From Streptococcaceae bacterium (GTDB taxonomy: Bacteria > Bacillota > Bacilli > Lactobacillales > Streptococcaceae): DNA of 16,993 bases. Under the pieces are notes generated by a model. That model was not told where the DNA came from, did no database searches, and saw only the letters and a program-made list of their open reading frames with translations. Shown one piece after another: positions 6,470 through 14,131 of this stretch (positions are counted from its first letter, which is position 1; every line of letters starts with the position of its first letter). The stretch lies in assembly GCA_031270215.1 (NCBI GenBank), contig JAISYB010000122.1:1-16993 (forward strand), read 5' to 3'. The translations under genes were made by a program, and so were the position numbers.

Positions 6470-6991
6470 GTGAAATGTCCAAAGTGCAAAGATAATCGTT
6501 CTAAGGTAATTGATAGCCGTCAGCTAGAGGATGCTGATGCAATTCGTCGCAGAAGAGAATGCGAAAACTGCGGTACACGCTTTACAACCTTTGAAAGAAT
6601 CGAGCAGTCTCCAATCCTTGTGGTTAAAAAAAATGGTGAGCGTGAGGAGTTTACGCGCGATAAAATACTTAAAGGGATTGTCAGAAGTGCTGAAAAACGT
6701 TCGATTTCAATGGATACAATGACTGAAATGGTTGATGCTGTTGAAAGAAAGGTCGTTGGATTGGGGGAAAGCGAGATTTCAACTAATCTAATTGGCGAGT
6801 ATGTGATGCAGGAATTATCACAGGTGGACGAGGTCGCATACATTCGTTTTGCTAGCGTTTATCGTCAGTTTAAAGATATGAGTGTCTTTTTAGAGGAGCT
6901 AGAGGACATGATGCATAAGATAAAAGCAAGTAATGTCGGTGAAAATCAGTTAGATCAGACAAATAAGAGGGATAAACGTGAGAATAAGTAG
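6470..6991 (+). CDS. nrdR: Transcriptional repressor NrdR
   Basis: A 173-residue protein with the NrdR layout: a zinc ribbon at the N-terminus (CPKC at residues 3-6, CENCG near 31-35), the RRRRECENCGTRFTTFERIE block, then an ATP-cone domain (about 49-139) beginning with LVVKKNGEREEFTRDKI. NrdR senses ATP/dATP and represses ribonucleotide reductase genes. Members are often 150-165 residues; here a charged tail of about 25 residues extends past the ATP cone, and its coding end overlaps dnaB by 14 bases. The start is GTG 6470, with GGAG (6457-6460) nine bases before it. No NrdR-box pair was noticed in the window, so its targets are elsewhere. First gene of the replication run. Confidence 0.95.
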   Translation: MKCPKCKDNRSKVIDSRQLEDADAIRRRRECENCGTRFTTFERIEQSPILVVKKNGEREEFTRDKILKGIVRSAEKRSISMDTMTEMVDAVERKVVGLGESEISTNLIGEYVMQELSQVDEVAYIRFASVYRQFKDMSVFLEELEDMMHKIKASNVGENQLDQTNKRDKRENK

Positions 6992-7952
6992 TTTAATTAA
7001 AATTGATCGGGGGAGTAGCGGGCTTCAAAACCTTGACGTTCTCTTTAAGATGTACCTGCCGATTATCGGCAGTGGTGCGCTAAGTTTATATCAATATCTG
7101 TATTTTGCCCCAGAAGAGCTACGTGTGTCAGGGATTGTTCAGCTTTTAAATCTGAACCTTTCGACATTTGAAAAGGCAAGAGCATATTTGGAGGGAATCC
7201 AGCTATTAAAGACTTTTGAAGGGGAAAATTACTTCGTTCTAGCACCGATTGCGCCACTTACAGCCGAGGATTTTTTACAGCAGCCTGCCCTAGTTAGTCT
7301 GCTAAAATCAAGCACAGATGAGGAATATCTGACATCTTTTCAGAAAAATAAGCGTTCGGAAGCTGAAATTACGAAGCAGTTTGGTGAGGTTTATATTGAA
7401 CCGACCAAAGAAAGCACACCACTTCAAAAGCACGCTTCGGCAGATTTCACCTTTAAAGCAGGAGTTGAAGCTGAACAAACGATTGATATCAAGGATTTAA
7501 CTGCAAATGAGCAAAAGATGATTGGGATTGTTCCAATGCTTGAACCGCAGGATTTTCTGGCGACATTTAAGCACCAAAATAAGAGTTATGTTGCAGATGA
7601 CGAATTTTTCATTGTTGAAAAATTGAAAAAGGAACGAAAGATTAGCAACGAATTGATTAATATGGTAATTTATTTGAGCTTAGGGCGTGAAAAACAGCCG
7701 AAATTAGTTCAAAACTATGTTGATACGGTCGTTTTAGACTGGCTACAAAATAATGTCAAAACTGCTCTTGGTGCAATGCAGCGGATAAAAGCTAAGACGG
7801 ATCAGAAAAATGCCAGACGAAGCGGGCGTGCCGTCAAGCAAACTACTACAGTTGGGCAAATTCCTAAGTGGGCAAGTCAAAAATTTGAAGAAAAGGTATC
7901 AGAGGAAGATATGGCAGCTATTGAAGCACGCTTTGATAAATTAAATACATAA
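6978..7952 (+). CDS. dnaB: Replication initiation/membrane attachment protein DnaB (DnaB/DnaD family)
   Basis: A 324-residue protein of the Gram-positive DnaB family (helicase co-loader, not the helicase). The N-terminal winged-helix part contains KMYLPIIGSGALSLYQYLY; the C-terminal DnaD-like part has NELINMVIYLSL, NYVDTVVLDWLQNNVKT and the IPKW motif near the end. The protein helps DnaD and DnaI recruit the replicative helicase at the origin or stalled forks. It is much shorter than the B. subtilis protein (472), with the reduction in the middle. GTG 6978 overlaps the nrdR end by 14 bases and has AAGAGGGA six bases upstream, so translation is likely coupled. A gap of 31 bases follows before dnaI. 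Confidence 0.85.
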   Translation: MRISSLIKIDRGSSGLQNLDVLFKMYLPIIGSGALSLYQYLYFAPEELRVSGIVQLLNLNLSTFEKARAYLEGIQLLKTFEGENYFVLAPIAPLTAEDFLQQPALVSLLKSSTDEEYLTSFQKNKRSEAEITKQFGEVYIEPTKESTPLQKHASADFTFKAGVEAEQTIDIKDLTANEQKMIGIVPMLEPQDFLATFKHQNKSYVADDEFFIVEKLKKERKISNELINMVIYLSLGREKQPKLVQNYVDTVVLDWLQNNVKTALGAMQRIKAKTDQKNARRSGRAVKQTTTVGQIPKWASQKFEEKVSEEDMAAIEARFDKLNT

Positions 7953-7983
7953 ATGGGTAAATCGTAGAAAGGGAGGGAATACG

Positions 7984-8916
7984 ATGAGTGATTTCCAAGA
8001 GGCGCTAAGTAAGCTTGGAGCAAATTTGCCAAATTGGCAGGATAAATACCAAGCATTAATCCAAGAAAAAGTACTGACTGATCAAGAAATTCAAGCGTTT
8101 ATTGCGCAAAACCAGCTAACTGAGATAGAAGTAGAAAATAGTTTGTCAAAATTATACGAATATGTCCTTGAAAGAGATAAATTTTTAAAACAGGATAGTA
8201 ACCGAGTAGCTAATGGCTATCAGCCGAAGCTTGTTTTAAATCATCACTACGTAGATGTTTCTTATGTACCAACCTCAGATTTATTAGCGCAGCAAAGAGC
8301 ACTTGAGCTAAAGAAACGCATTACGACACTGTATTTGCCGTCAGGCTTAAAAAATGTTGGCTTTAGCGATATTGAACGTACCGCAGAGCGCAAGAGCGCA
8401 TTAAATGCAATCTTAGACTTTATCGAAGATTTCTCAGCACATCCAAAGGATTTTCATAAGGGCGTTTATTTATATGGAACATTTGGTGTTGGTAAAACCT
8501 ATCTTTTAGCAGCTTTAGCCAATGAATTAGCTCAGCGGAACACGGAAACGCTCTTGGTTCACTTTCCAACCTTCGCTCAAAAAATCAAAAGTGCGATTAA
8601 GGAGGATAAAGTTAGCGTTCATATTGATACACTTAACCAAGCCCAAGTGCTTGTTTTAGACGATATTGGGGCAGAAAGTCCTTCTGGATGGATTAGAGAT
8701 GAAATATTGCAACCTATTTTAACGCATCGAATGCAGGAAAATATGCCAACGTTTTTCACCTCAAATCTCAATATGAATGAGTTGGAATTGAAACTAGCAC
8801 AGGCAATGCGCGGTGTTGAAGAAATTTGGCCGGCAAAGCGTGTGATGGAGCGGGTGCGGTATTTGGCAAAGGAAATACATTTAATGGGAGATAATCGCCG
8901 TGAATCAGACAATTAA
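7984..8916 (+). CDS. dnaI: Primosomal helicase loader DnaI
   Basis: A 310-residue AAA+ ATPase. Residues 1 to about 95 form the N-terminal helicase-binding region; the AAA+ part follows, with Walker A GTFGVGKT (165-172), Walker B VLVLDDIGAE (about 221-230), a sensor-like FFTSNLNMNEL block and an arginine-rich end (RVMERVRYLAKEIHL). It loads the replicative helicase onto DNA together with DnaB and DnaD. The length fits the family (about 300-311). ATG 7984 has GGGAGGG (7971-7977) six bases upstream. The last 17 bases overlap the nitroreductase gene. Same operon as nrdR and dnaB. Confidence 0.95.
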   Translation: MSDFQEALSKLGANLPNWQDKYQALIQEKVLTDQEIQAFIAQNQLTEIEVENSLSKLYEYVLERDKFLKQDSNRVANGYQPKLVLNHHYVDVSYVPTSDLLAQQRALELKKRITTLYLPSGLKNVGFSDIERTAERKSALNAILDFIEDFSAHPKDFHKGVYLYGTFGVGKTYLLAALANELAQRNTETLLVHFPTFAQKIKSAIKEDKVSVHIDTLNQAQVLVLDDIGAESPSGWIRDEILQPILTHRMQENMPTFFTSNLNMNELELKLAQAMRGVEEIWPAKRVMERVRYLAKEIHLMGDNRRESDN

Positions 8917-9628
8917 TTTAATGACAGCTCATTATTCAGTTAGAAAATTTAAGCAAGAAGCAATCAAGGACGAGGATTTAAAGCAGATTATTCAAGCAGG
9001 TCGCTGTGCGTCAACTTGGATGAACTTTCAAAGCTACTCAGTGATTGTTGTAAAAAGCGCACAGATTAAGCAGCAATTTTATGATATTTTAAATCAAGAA
9101 AGCGTATTGTCTTGTGATACATTGGTCGTTTTTGTGGGGGATTTGTATCGAGCAAGTCAAGTCGCTGACTACCATGGGAAAAATTTCGCACCCGAGGGGG
9201 TTGACCGTTTGCTGATTAGCTCAGTTGATGCAAGTCTAGCAGCTCAAAACACATTGCTTGCAGCAGAAAGTCTTGGCTTAGGTGGCGTCATTATCGGGAC
9301 ACTTCGGACACAATCAGAATTATTCTCCCAAATCTTAGATTTGCCAGTATATACATACCCGCTTTTATGCCTTGCTTTAGGCGTGCCAGATGAGATTCAT
9401 CAGATTAAGCCAAGATTACCATATGAAGCAGTCGTTTTTGAAACGAGCTACCGTAAGCTTGCACCAGACTATATTGCAGCATATGATAAAATTCAGGCAG
9501 AAGTCGCTGGTAGTCGCCAAGAAACACTTTGGAGTGAGCGTTTGTCCAATTATTTTGCAATACCGGAAAATCCCTCAACTAAAGATAATCTAAAAGCACA
9601 TCGGTTGTTGAAGTCTGAAAGGGAATAA
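8900..9628 (+). CDS. NfsA-like nitroreductase family NAD(P)H oxidoreductase
   Basis: A 242-residue flavoprotein of the nitroreductase superfamily. It opens with the typical YSVRKFKQEAIKDEDL segment (FMN phosphate contacts around the SVRKF residues), has QAGRCASTWMNFQSYSVIVV, a helix run SVDASLAAQNTLLAAESLGLGGVIIG and the closing ALGVPDE motif of NfsA/FRP types. It should bind FMN and reduce nitro compounds, quinones or flavins in the cytosol; the natural substrate is unknown. The GTG start at 8900 overlaps dnaI by 17 bases, with GGGAG (8886-8890) nine bases before. A nitroreductase gene between dnaI and der is, from memory, also found in streptococci, so this is a conserved neighbour and not an insertion. 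Confidence 0.88.
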   Translation: MNQTINLMTAHYSVRKFKQEAIKDEDLKQIIQAGRCASTWMNFQSYSVIVVKSAQIKQQFYDILNQESVLSCDTLVVFVGDLYRASQVADYHGKNFAPEGVDRLLISSVDASLAAQNTLLAAESLGLGGVIIGTLRTQSELFSQILDLPVYTYPLLCLALGVPDEIHQIKPRLPYEAVVFETSYRKLAPDYIAAYDKIQAEVAGSRQETLWSERLSNYFAIPENPSTKDNLKAHRLLKSERE

Positions 9629-9699
9629 ATCGGATTAATCAGGCACCCTTTTTTCAAAAAATGGAAGGTGCACTTAGTTTAAGTATAAAGGAGTTTTTT

Positions 9700-11010
9700 A
9701 TGTCATTACCAACTGTTGCAATTGTTGGCAGGCCAAATGTTGGCAAATCAACGATTTTTAATCGAATTGCCGGTGAGCGGATTTCCATTGTTGAGGACGT
9801 CGCCGGTGTCACACGAGATAGGATTTATGCAAAGGCCGAATGGTTAGGACGAGAGTTCAGCCTGATTGATACAGGGGGGCTTGATGATGTTGATGAGCCA
9901 TTCATGCAGCAAATCAAACATCAAGCCGAGATTGCAATTGAGGAGGCTGATGTGATTGTTCATGTTGTCAGCGCTAAGGAAGGCGTAACGGATGCTGATG
10001 AATATGTCGCAAGAATACTCTATAAAAGCTCAAAGCCAGTCATTTTATTGGTGAATAAAGTCGATAATCCAGAGATGAGACAAGAAATCTATCAATTCTA
10101 TACCTTAGGCTTGGGAGATCCGTATCCGGTTTCTGCCAGTCATGGTATTGGAACTGGGGATGTTTTGGACGAGATTATCCATAATTTGCCGAAGGAAGCA
10201 GCAGAAGAAAATCCAAATCTAATCAAATTTAGTCTAATCGGTCGTCCAAATGTCGGCAAATCTTCACTAATCAATGCGATTTTGGGAGAGGAGCGTGTGA
10301 TTGTTTCAGATATTGCCGGAACAACACGAGATGCAATTGATACTTACTTCACCGATACGAACGGACAAGAATTTCAAATGATTGACACTGCCGGAATGCG
10401 CAAGCGTGGTAAAGTCTATGAATCAACGGAAAAATATTCTGTCATGAGGGCAATGCGGGCAATTGAGCGCAGCGATGTTGTCTTAATGGTCTTAAATGCC
10501 GAGGAGGGTATCAGGGAGTACGATAAGCGGATTGCCGGATTTGCACACGAAGCAGGTCGTGGCATGGTTATTGTAGTTAATAAATGGGATACCTTAGACA
10601 AGGATAATCACACCTTAAACAAGTTTGAAAAGGAAATCAGAGAGCAGTTTGCTTATCTTGCCTATGCGCCGATTATCTTCGTTTCAGCCAAGACAAAGCA
10701 ACGTTTAAACAAGCTACCGGAAATAATCGCATCAGTCAGTCACTCGCAGAATTTGCGGATTGCTTCAAGTATTCTCAATGATGTCATCATGGACGCGGTG
10801 GCCACCAATCCAACGCCGACAGATAAAGGCAAGCGCTTGAAGATTTTTTACGCAACACAGGTTGCAATTAAGCCACCGACCTTTGTTATTTTCGTTAATG
10901 AAGAAGAATTAATGCATTTTTCCTATCTGCGTTTTCTAGAAAATCAAATTCGGAAAGCTTTTATTTTTGAAGGCACACCAATTCATTTAATCGCTAGAAA
11001 GAGAAAATAG
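9700..11010 (+). CDS. der: Ribosome-associated GTPase Der (EngA)
   Basis: A 436-residue protein with the tandem GTPase domains specific to Der. The first has GRPNVGKST (residues 10-18), DTGG (about 57) and NKVD (about 118); the second has GRPNVGKSS (about 181), DTAGMR and NKWD (about 294). The C-terminal KH-like domain ends in the conserved FEGTPIHLIARKRK. Der acts in late 50S subunit assembly. ATG 9700 was preferred to the in-frame ATG at 9661 because AAAGGAG (9687-9693) stands six bases before it and the protein then starts MSLPTVAIVGRPNVGKS as in the family. The gap from the nitroreductase stop is 71 bases and holds an imperfect GCACC/GGTGC hairpin without a T-tail, so read-through from the upstream operon is likely. 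Confidence 0.97.
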   Translation: MSLPTVAIVGRPNVGKSTIFNRIAGERISIVEDVAGVTRDRIYAKAEWLGREFSLIDTGGLDDVDEPFMQQIKHQAEIAIEEADVIVHVVSAKEGVTDADEYVARILYKSSKPVILLVNKVDNPEMRQEIYQFYTLGLGDPYPVSASHGIGTGDVLDEIIHNLPKEAAEENPNLIKFSLIGRPNVGKSSLINAILGEERVIVSDIAGTTRDAIDTYFTDTNGQEFQMIDTAGMRKRGKVYESTEKYSVMRAMRAIERSDVVLMVLNAEEGIREYDKRIAGFAHEAGRGMVIVVNKWDTLDKDNHTLNKFEKEIREQFAYLAYAPIIFVSAKTKQRLNKLPEIIASVSHSQNLRIASSILNDVIMDAVATNPTPTDKGKRLKIFYATQVAIKPPTFVIFVNEEELMHFSYLRFLENQIRKAFIFEGTPIHLIARKRK

Positions 11011-11050
11011 GGCAAAATTCTACAAATTTTGGAGAAAAACGTCAAATTTC

Positions 11051-11079
11051 TTGATATTACTCAACGTGTGTGCTATTTT
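11051..11079 (+). promoter_or_regulatory. Promoter of hup
   Basis: TTGATA (11051-11056), 17 bases, then TGcTATTTT, an extended -10 with TATTTT at 11074-11079. The start is near 11086. The leader of about 63 bases contains a small GAGC/GCTC hairpin (11112-11123) nested in an ATTGAG/CTCAAT pair (11089-11126), then GGAGGTG before the ATG. Confidence 0.65.
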
Positions 11080-11148
11080 TTAATAGTGATTGAGGATTTA
11101 ACTTAGTCATCGAGCGTAGGCTCAATATTTTTGGAGGTGTATTGATAC

Positions 11149-11424
11149 ATGGCAAACAAACAACAATTGATTGATAAGGTTGCTGAAAAAGCAAAATTAT
11201 CTAAAAAGGATTCAGCTGCAGCAGTTGAAGCAGTATTTTCATCAGTTTCTGAATTTTTAGCAGCAGGTGAAAAAGTTCAATTAATCGGATTTGGTAATTT
11301 TGAAGTCCGTGAACGTTCAGCTCGTAAAGGTCGCAATCCACAAACTGGTGCAGAGATCGAAATCAAAGCTTCAAAAGTACCTGCGTTCAAACCAGGTAAA
11401 GTATTAAAAGACGCAGTTAAGTGA
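11149..11424 (+). CDS. hup: DNA-binding protein HU
   Basis: A 91-residue protein matching HU over its full length: MANKQQLIDKVAEKAKLSKKDS, the dimer core VQLIGFGNFEVRERSARKGRNPQTG with the DNA-binding arm, and a lysine-rich end. HU is an abundant homodimer that bends and compacts DNA. ATG 11149 has GGAGGTG nine bases upstream. The gene has its own promoter and terminator, so it is monocistronic and, judging from its good codons and strong signals, probably highly expressed. The sequence closely resembles streptococcal and lactococcal HU. Confidence 0.97.
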   Translation: MANKQQLIDKVAEKAKLSKKDSAAAVEAVFSSVSEFLAAGEKVQLIGFGNFEVRERSARKGRNPQTGAEIEIKASKVPAFKPGKVLKDAVK

Positions 11425-11445
11425 TTACCATTTACGAAGTCTCAG

Positions 11446-11469
11446 CCCTCTAGCTTCTAGAGGGTTTTT
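11446..11469 (+). terminator. Intrinsic terminator of hup
   Basis: CCCTCTAG and CTAGAGGG are a perfect 8-bp stem with a 3-base loop, followed by TTTTT. It lies 22 bases after the hup stop. Confidence 0.92.
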
Positions 11470-11563
11470 ATCTGCGTAAGCGAGGTTTGGCGCTGTGATT
11501 ATTCCTAAAAAGAGATTTTAAAAAAGTTTAAGCAAATTTTTTACCTCTGACTCTCCGAAACTA

Positions 11564-11572
11564 TGATATGAT
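11564..11572 (+). promoter_or_regulatory. Extended -10 promoter of the flavin reductase-methyltransferase unit
   Basis: TGaTATGAT is an extended -10 about 30 bases before the ATG at 11603. No convincing -35 is seen at 17 bases. AGGAGG (11590-11595) follows as the ribosome binding site. Confidence 0.55.
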
Positions 11573-11602
11573 GAAATAAATTTAAAAATAGGAGGCGTTT
11601 AG

Positions 11603-12118
11603 ATGACATTTCAAAAAATTGCAATTAAGGATTTAAGTTTTAACCCGTTTCGTAAAATTTCTCAAGAATGGTTTTTGATTACCGCAGGTGAGGCTATAGA
11701 AAGCTGTAATACAATGACAGCAAGCTGGGGAAGCTTGGGGCATTTGTGGAAGAAGGATGTAGTTACGGTATTTATCAGACCACAAAGACATACTAAGACA
11801 ATTATCAATCAGCAGTCGTATTTTACCCTATCGTTTTTTGGAAAGGAACAAAAGAAAGCGCTGAGCTTTCTAGGTAAGGTATCAGGTAAGGATGTACCGG
11901 ATAAAATTTCTCAAGCGAATTTACATCCAGTCAAGTTAGAAGAAGGCATTGCCTTTGAAGAAGCAGCGATGGTCTTTGTTGTTAAGAAGATTTATCATGA
12001 CAGGATTAAGCCTGAAAACTTTTTGGTCGAAGGGATTAGTGAAGCTATTTATCCGGAGCAAGACTACCATGAAATTTTCGTTGCTGAGATTGAAGCTGTT
12101 TATTTAAAGAGTGAATAA
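11603..12118 (+). CDS. Flavin reductase-like FMN-binding split-barrel protein
   Basis: A 171-residue protein with the pattern of flavin reductase-like domain proteins: an N-terminal NPFRKISQEWFLITAG stretch, the NTMTASWGSLGHLWKKDVVTVFIRPQRHT core in which the flavin phosphate and ring are normally bound, a short SYFTLSFFG strand, and a barrel end DYHEIFVAEIEAVYLK. Such proteins bind FMN and reduce or use flavins with NAD(P)H; the physiological partner here is not known. ATG 11603 has AGGAGG seven bases upstream. Its stop overlaps the next gene's GTG by 8 bases, so the two are one transcription unit with coupled translation. Confidence 0.85.
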   Translation: MTFQKIAIKDLSFNPFRKISQEWFLITAGEAIESCNTMTASWGSLGHLWKKDVVTVFIRPQRHTKTIINQQSYFTLSFFGKEQKKALSFLGKVSGKDVPDKISQANLHPVKLEEGIAFEEAAMVFVVKKIYHDRIKPENFLVEGISEAIYPEQDYHEIFVAEIEAVYLKSE

Positions 12119-12737
12119 TGAAAGTCGGTTGTCTGAGTTGAAGGATTATGAAAAGTTAAGTCGAAGCTATTATAATAAGGTTGCTAGTCGCTTTGATTAC
12201 TCGTTGGACGGAGTATTTAGCCTGCCGTTTAAGAAATTAATTGCGCATGATTTAAAGCTAGATGAGGGCGCTAAAATTTTAGATGTTGGTAGCGCTAATG
12301 GCAAATTGCTTGATTATCTCAGCCGAAAGCAAGCAATCAACGGCTTTGGGCTGGAGATTTCTGAAAATTTTGTTGCGATTGCTAGGCAAAGCTACCCGCA
12401 GTTTAGTTTTCATCAAGGCAGTGCGCTGTCAATGCCATTTCCTAAGGATAGCTTTGACGTCTTGATTTGTTCGGCAAGCTTTCATCATTTTCCAAATCCC
12501 AGACAATTTCTTAAAGAAGCAAGACGAGTACTAAAGAATGATGGTAGATTAGTGATTGCTGAAATTCATCTACCCATTTTTTTGAAATATTACAATCAAT
12601 ATCTTGATAAATACAATCACGAAGGAGATGTCAAAGTCTATTCACCTCGTGAGCTGGCGCATTTATTTGCTATTTCAGGATTTGAGTTGATTAAAAAACG
12701 AATCATTCTTCAAATCCAATATTACGAATTAAAATAG
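12111..12737 (+). CDS. Class I SAM-dependent methyltransferase
   Basis: A 208-residue protein. Motif I is ILDVGSANGKLLDYL (about 55-69), followed by the acidic end of strand 2 (GLEIS), motif II-like GSALSMPFPKDSFDVLICSASFHHFP and LKEARRVLKNDGRLVIAE, as in UbiE/MenG-type class I methyltransferases. The substrate cannot be told from sequence. The GTG start at 12111 overlaps the end of the flavin reductase-like gene by 8 bases and has only a weak ribosome binding site, consistent with coupling; an in-frame TTG follows shortly. The C-terminus is LQIQYYELK. A terminator hairpin lies at the stop. Confidence 0.85.
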   Translation: MNNESRLSELKDYEKLSRSYYNKVASRFDYSLDGVFSLPFKKLIAHDLKLDEGAKILDVGSANGKLLDYLSRKQAINGFGLEISENFVAIARQSYPQFSFHQGSALSMPFPKDSFDVLICSASFHHFPNPRQFLKEARRVLKNDGRLVIAEIHLPIFLKYYNQYLDKYNHEGDVKVYSPRELAHLFAISGFELIKKRIILQIQYYELK

Positions 12738-12764
12738 AACTGTCGTTTTTCGGCAGCTTCTTTT
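12737..12764 (+). terminator. Intrinsic terminator after the methyltransferase gene
   Basis: GAACTGTCG (12737-12745) pairs with CGGCAG-c-TTC (12751-12760), one bulge and one wobble, around a loop of five Ts, then TTTT. It begins at the last base of the methyltransferase stop codon and runs directly into the pyrF promoter. Confidence 0.65.
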
Positions 12765-12772
12765 GTTATAAT
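12764..12772 (+). promoter_or_regulatory. Extended -10 promoter of pyrF
   Basis: TGtTATAAT is a perfect extended -10. The start near 12779 excludes the in-frame ATG at 12777 as a translation start. No pyrimidine-type attenuator is visible in the short leader. Confidence 0.65.
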
Positions 12773-12815
12773 TAAAATGTTGAAAAGTATAAACGATAGA
12801 AAGAGAGTGATTTGT

Positions 12816-13529
12816 GTGTACGAAGAACGCCCGATTATTGCCCTTGATTTTCCAAATATGGCAGAGGTGAGCAGTTTTTTAGCAAGGTTTCCTAAAGAGG
12901 AGCAGCTTTTTGTCAAGGTAGGCATGGAGCTGTTTTATCAAAACGGTCCGGAGATTGTCCGCTATTTGCGTAAGCTGGGTCATGATGTTTTCTTAGATTT
13001 AAAGCTGCATGATATTCCAAATACGGTCAACTCAGCGATGAAAGGTATTGCAAAGCTTGATGTCGCAATAACGAACGTACACGCTGCGGGCGGTGTTGAG
13101 ATGATGAAGGCTGCAAAAGAGGGGTTAATTTTGGGAACACCTAGGGGCAAGAGTCTTTCAAAGTTGATTGCGGTAACGCAGCTGACCTCAACGAGCGAAA
13201 ATCAAATGCACGATGACCAATTAATCCAAGTGCCGTTGCTTGAAAGTGTTAAGCATTATGCTAAAAGAGCTGCAGAGGCAAATCTTTGCGGTGTTGTCTG
13301 TTCGGCACTAGAAGCTGAGGTGATACATCAGGTGACCTCAGATAGCTTTGTCTGCTTAACGCCCGGCATTAGACCGGCAACTTCGGCAGTTGGCGATCAA
13401 CAGCGAGTCGTTACACCTGAGAAGGCGCGTGAGCTTGGTTCAAATTATATCGTGGTCGGTAGACCCATCACACGCTCAGAGAACCCCTATCAAGCTTATC
13501 TGGAGATTAAGCAGGCTTGGGGTCAATAA
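12816..13529 (+). CDS. pyrF: Orotidine 5'-phosphate decarboxylase PyrF
   Basis: A 237-residue enzyme (family about 230-240) that converts OMP to UMP, last step of de novo pyrimidine synthesis. Motifs: RPIIALDFP near the N-terminus, FVKVGMELF, the catalytic DLKLHDIPNTV block with its Asp-Lys-Asp arrangement, and the phosphate-binding TPGIRP and YIVVGRPIT near the end. The start is GTG 12816, giving MYEERPIIALDFP, which fits the family; only a modest AGAGAG precedes it. The upstream ATG lies at the promoter's transcription start. It stands alone, apart from other pyr genes, directly before the purE region, with no terminator seen after it. Confidence 0.95.
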   Translation: MYEERPIIALDFPNMAEVSSFLARFPKEEQLFVKVGMELFYQNGPEIVRYLRKLGHDVFLDLKLHDIPNTVNSAMKGIAKLDVAITNVHAAGGVEMMKAAKEGLILGTPRGKSLSKLIAVTQLTSTSENQMHDDQLIQVPLLESVKHYAKRAAEANLCGVVCSALEAEVIHQVTSDSFVCLTPGIRPATSAVGDQQRVVTPEKARELGSNYIVVGRPITRSENPYQAYLEIKQAWGQ

Positions 13530-13572
13530 AAACGAACTTTACTAGGAATACAAATCAGAAATATTCGTTATT
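13528..13572 (+). promoter_or_regulatory. PurR-type control region: two inverted PurBoxes
   Basis: Box 1 (13528-13540) is AAAAACGAACTTT, matching AWWWCCGAACWWT at 12 of 13 positions. Box 2 (13560-13572) on the opposite strand is AATAACGAATATT, 11 of 13. Taken as 14-base boxes, they are inverted with a 17-base gap, the B. subtilis PurR arrangement. Box 1's central G (13534) lies about 76 bases before the inferred start of purE, the position known for PurR activation in Lactococcus lactis. Box 1 overlaps the pyrF stop. Confidence 0.75.
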
Positions 13573-13594
13573 TTTATCAGTTCTGTTCAAGTTT

Positions 13595-13603
13595 TGGTAG
13601 AAT
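13595..13603 (+). promoter_or_regulatory. Extended -10 promoter of purEKB
   Basis: TGgTAGAAT, start near 13610. There is no good -35, which suits a promoter that needs an activator. The leader before the purE ATG is about 42 bases, with AGAGGGAG as ribosome binding site. Confidence 0.65.
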
Positions 13604-13651
13604 AAAGCTGTAAAACAAGTAGCATGATACTTAAAGAGGGAGTAAATAATC

Positions 13652-14131
13652 ATGATTAGCGTTGTAATGGGAAGTATTAGCGATTGGGAAACGATGCAGC
13701 ATGCATGTATCGTCTTAGATGAATTGGACATCTCCTATGAAAGAAAAGTTGTTTCGGCACATCGCACACCTGATTTGATGTTTGCCTTTGCTAAAGCAGC
13801 AAGAGAAAATGGAACACAGGTCATTATCGCAGGAGCTGGTGGTGCAGCACATCTGCCCGGTATGATTGCTGCACAGACGATTTTGCCGGTGATTGGCGTG
13901 CCGATTGAGTCTAAGGCTTTAAAGGGTATGGATTCGCTGTTATCAATCGTCCAAATGCCAGGTGGGATTCCTGTCGCAACAACGGCAATAGGTAAAGCCG
14001 GTGCTATAAAAGCAGCATTACTTGCCGCACAGATTTTAGCGATTGAGGACGTCGCAATTTTTGAAAAAATCAAAGCAAGACGTGCAAAAATGTCTAAAGA
14101 AGCAATAGAAAGTAGTGAAAAACTTGTTTAA
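13652..14131 (+). CDS. purE: N5-CAIR mutase PurE
   Basis: A 159-residue class I PurE, which converts N5-carboxyaminoimidazole ribonucleotide to CAIR in purine synthesis. Motifs are complete: MGSISDWETM with the nucleotide-binding Ser and Asp, SAHRTP with the catalytic His, AGAGGAAHLPGM, PVIGVPI and SIVQMPGGIPVAT. The length fits the family (about 160). The ATG at 13652 has AGAGGGAG nine bases upstream. The last 17 bases overlap purK, the usual partner, which makes its substrate. First gene of the PurR-controlled unit; purD, often before purE in lactococci, is absent here. Confidence 0.97.
   Translation: MISVVMGSISDWETMQHACIVLDELDISYERKVVSAHRTPDLMFAFAKAARENGTQVIIAGAGGAAHLPGMIAAQTILPVIGVPIESKALKGMDSLLSIVQMPGGIPVATTAIGKAGAIKAALLAAQILAIEDVAIFEKIKARRAKMSKEAIESSEKLV

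Noticed and set aside
9641..9671. Terminator or small gene between nitroreductase and der
   Set aside because: The GCACC/GGTGC hairpin has no T-tail, and the ATG at 9661 lacks a ribosome binding site while the one at 9700 has a good one.
11013..11031. CAAAATT/AATTTTG hairpin after der as a terminator
   Set aside because: AT-rich stem not followed by a T-run.
12777..12815. Longer PyrF start at ATG 12777
   Set aside because: It lies at the inferred transcription start, has no ribosome binding site, and adds 13 residues absent from the family.
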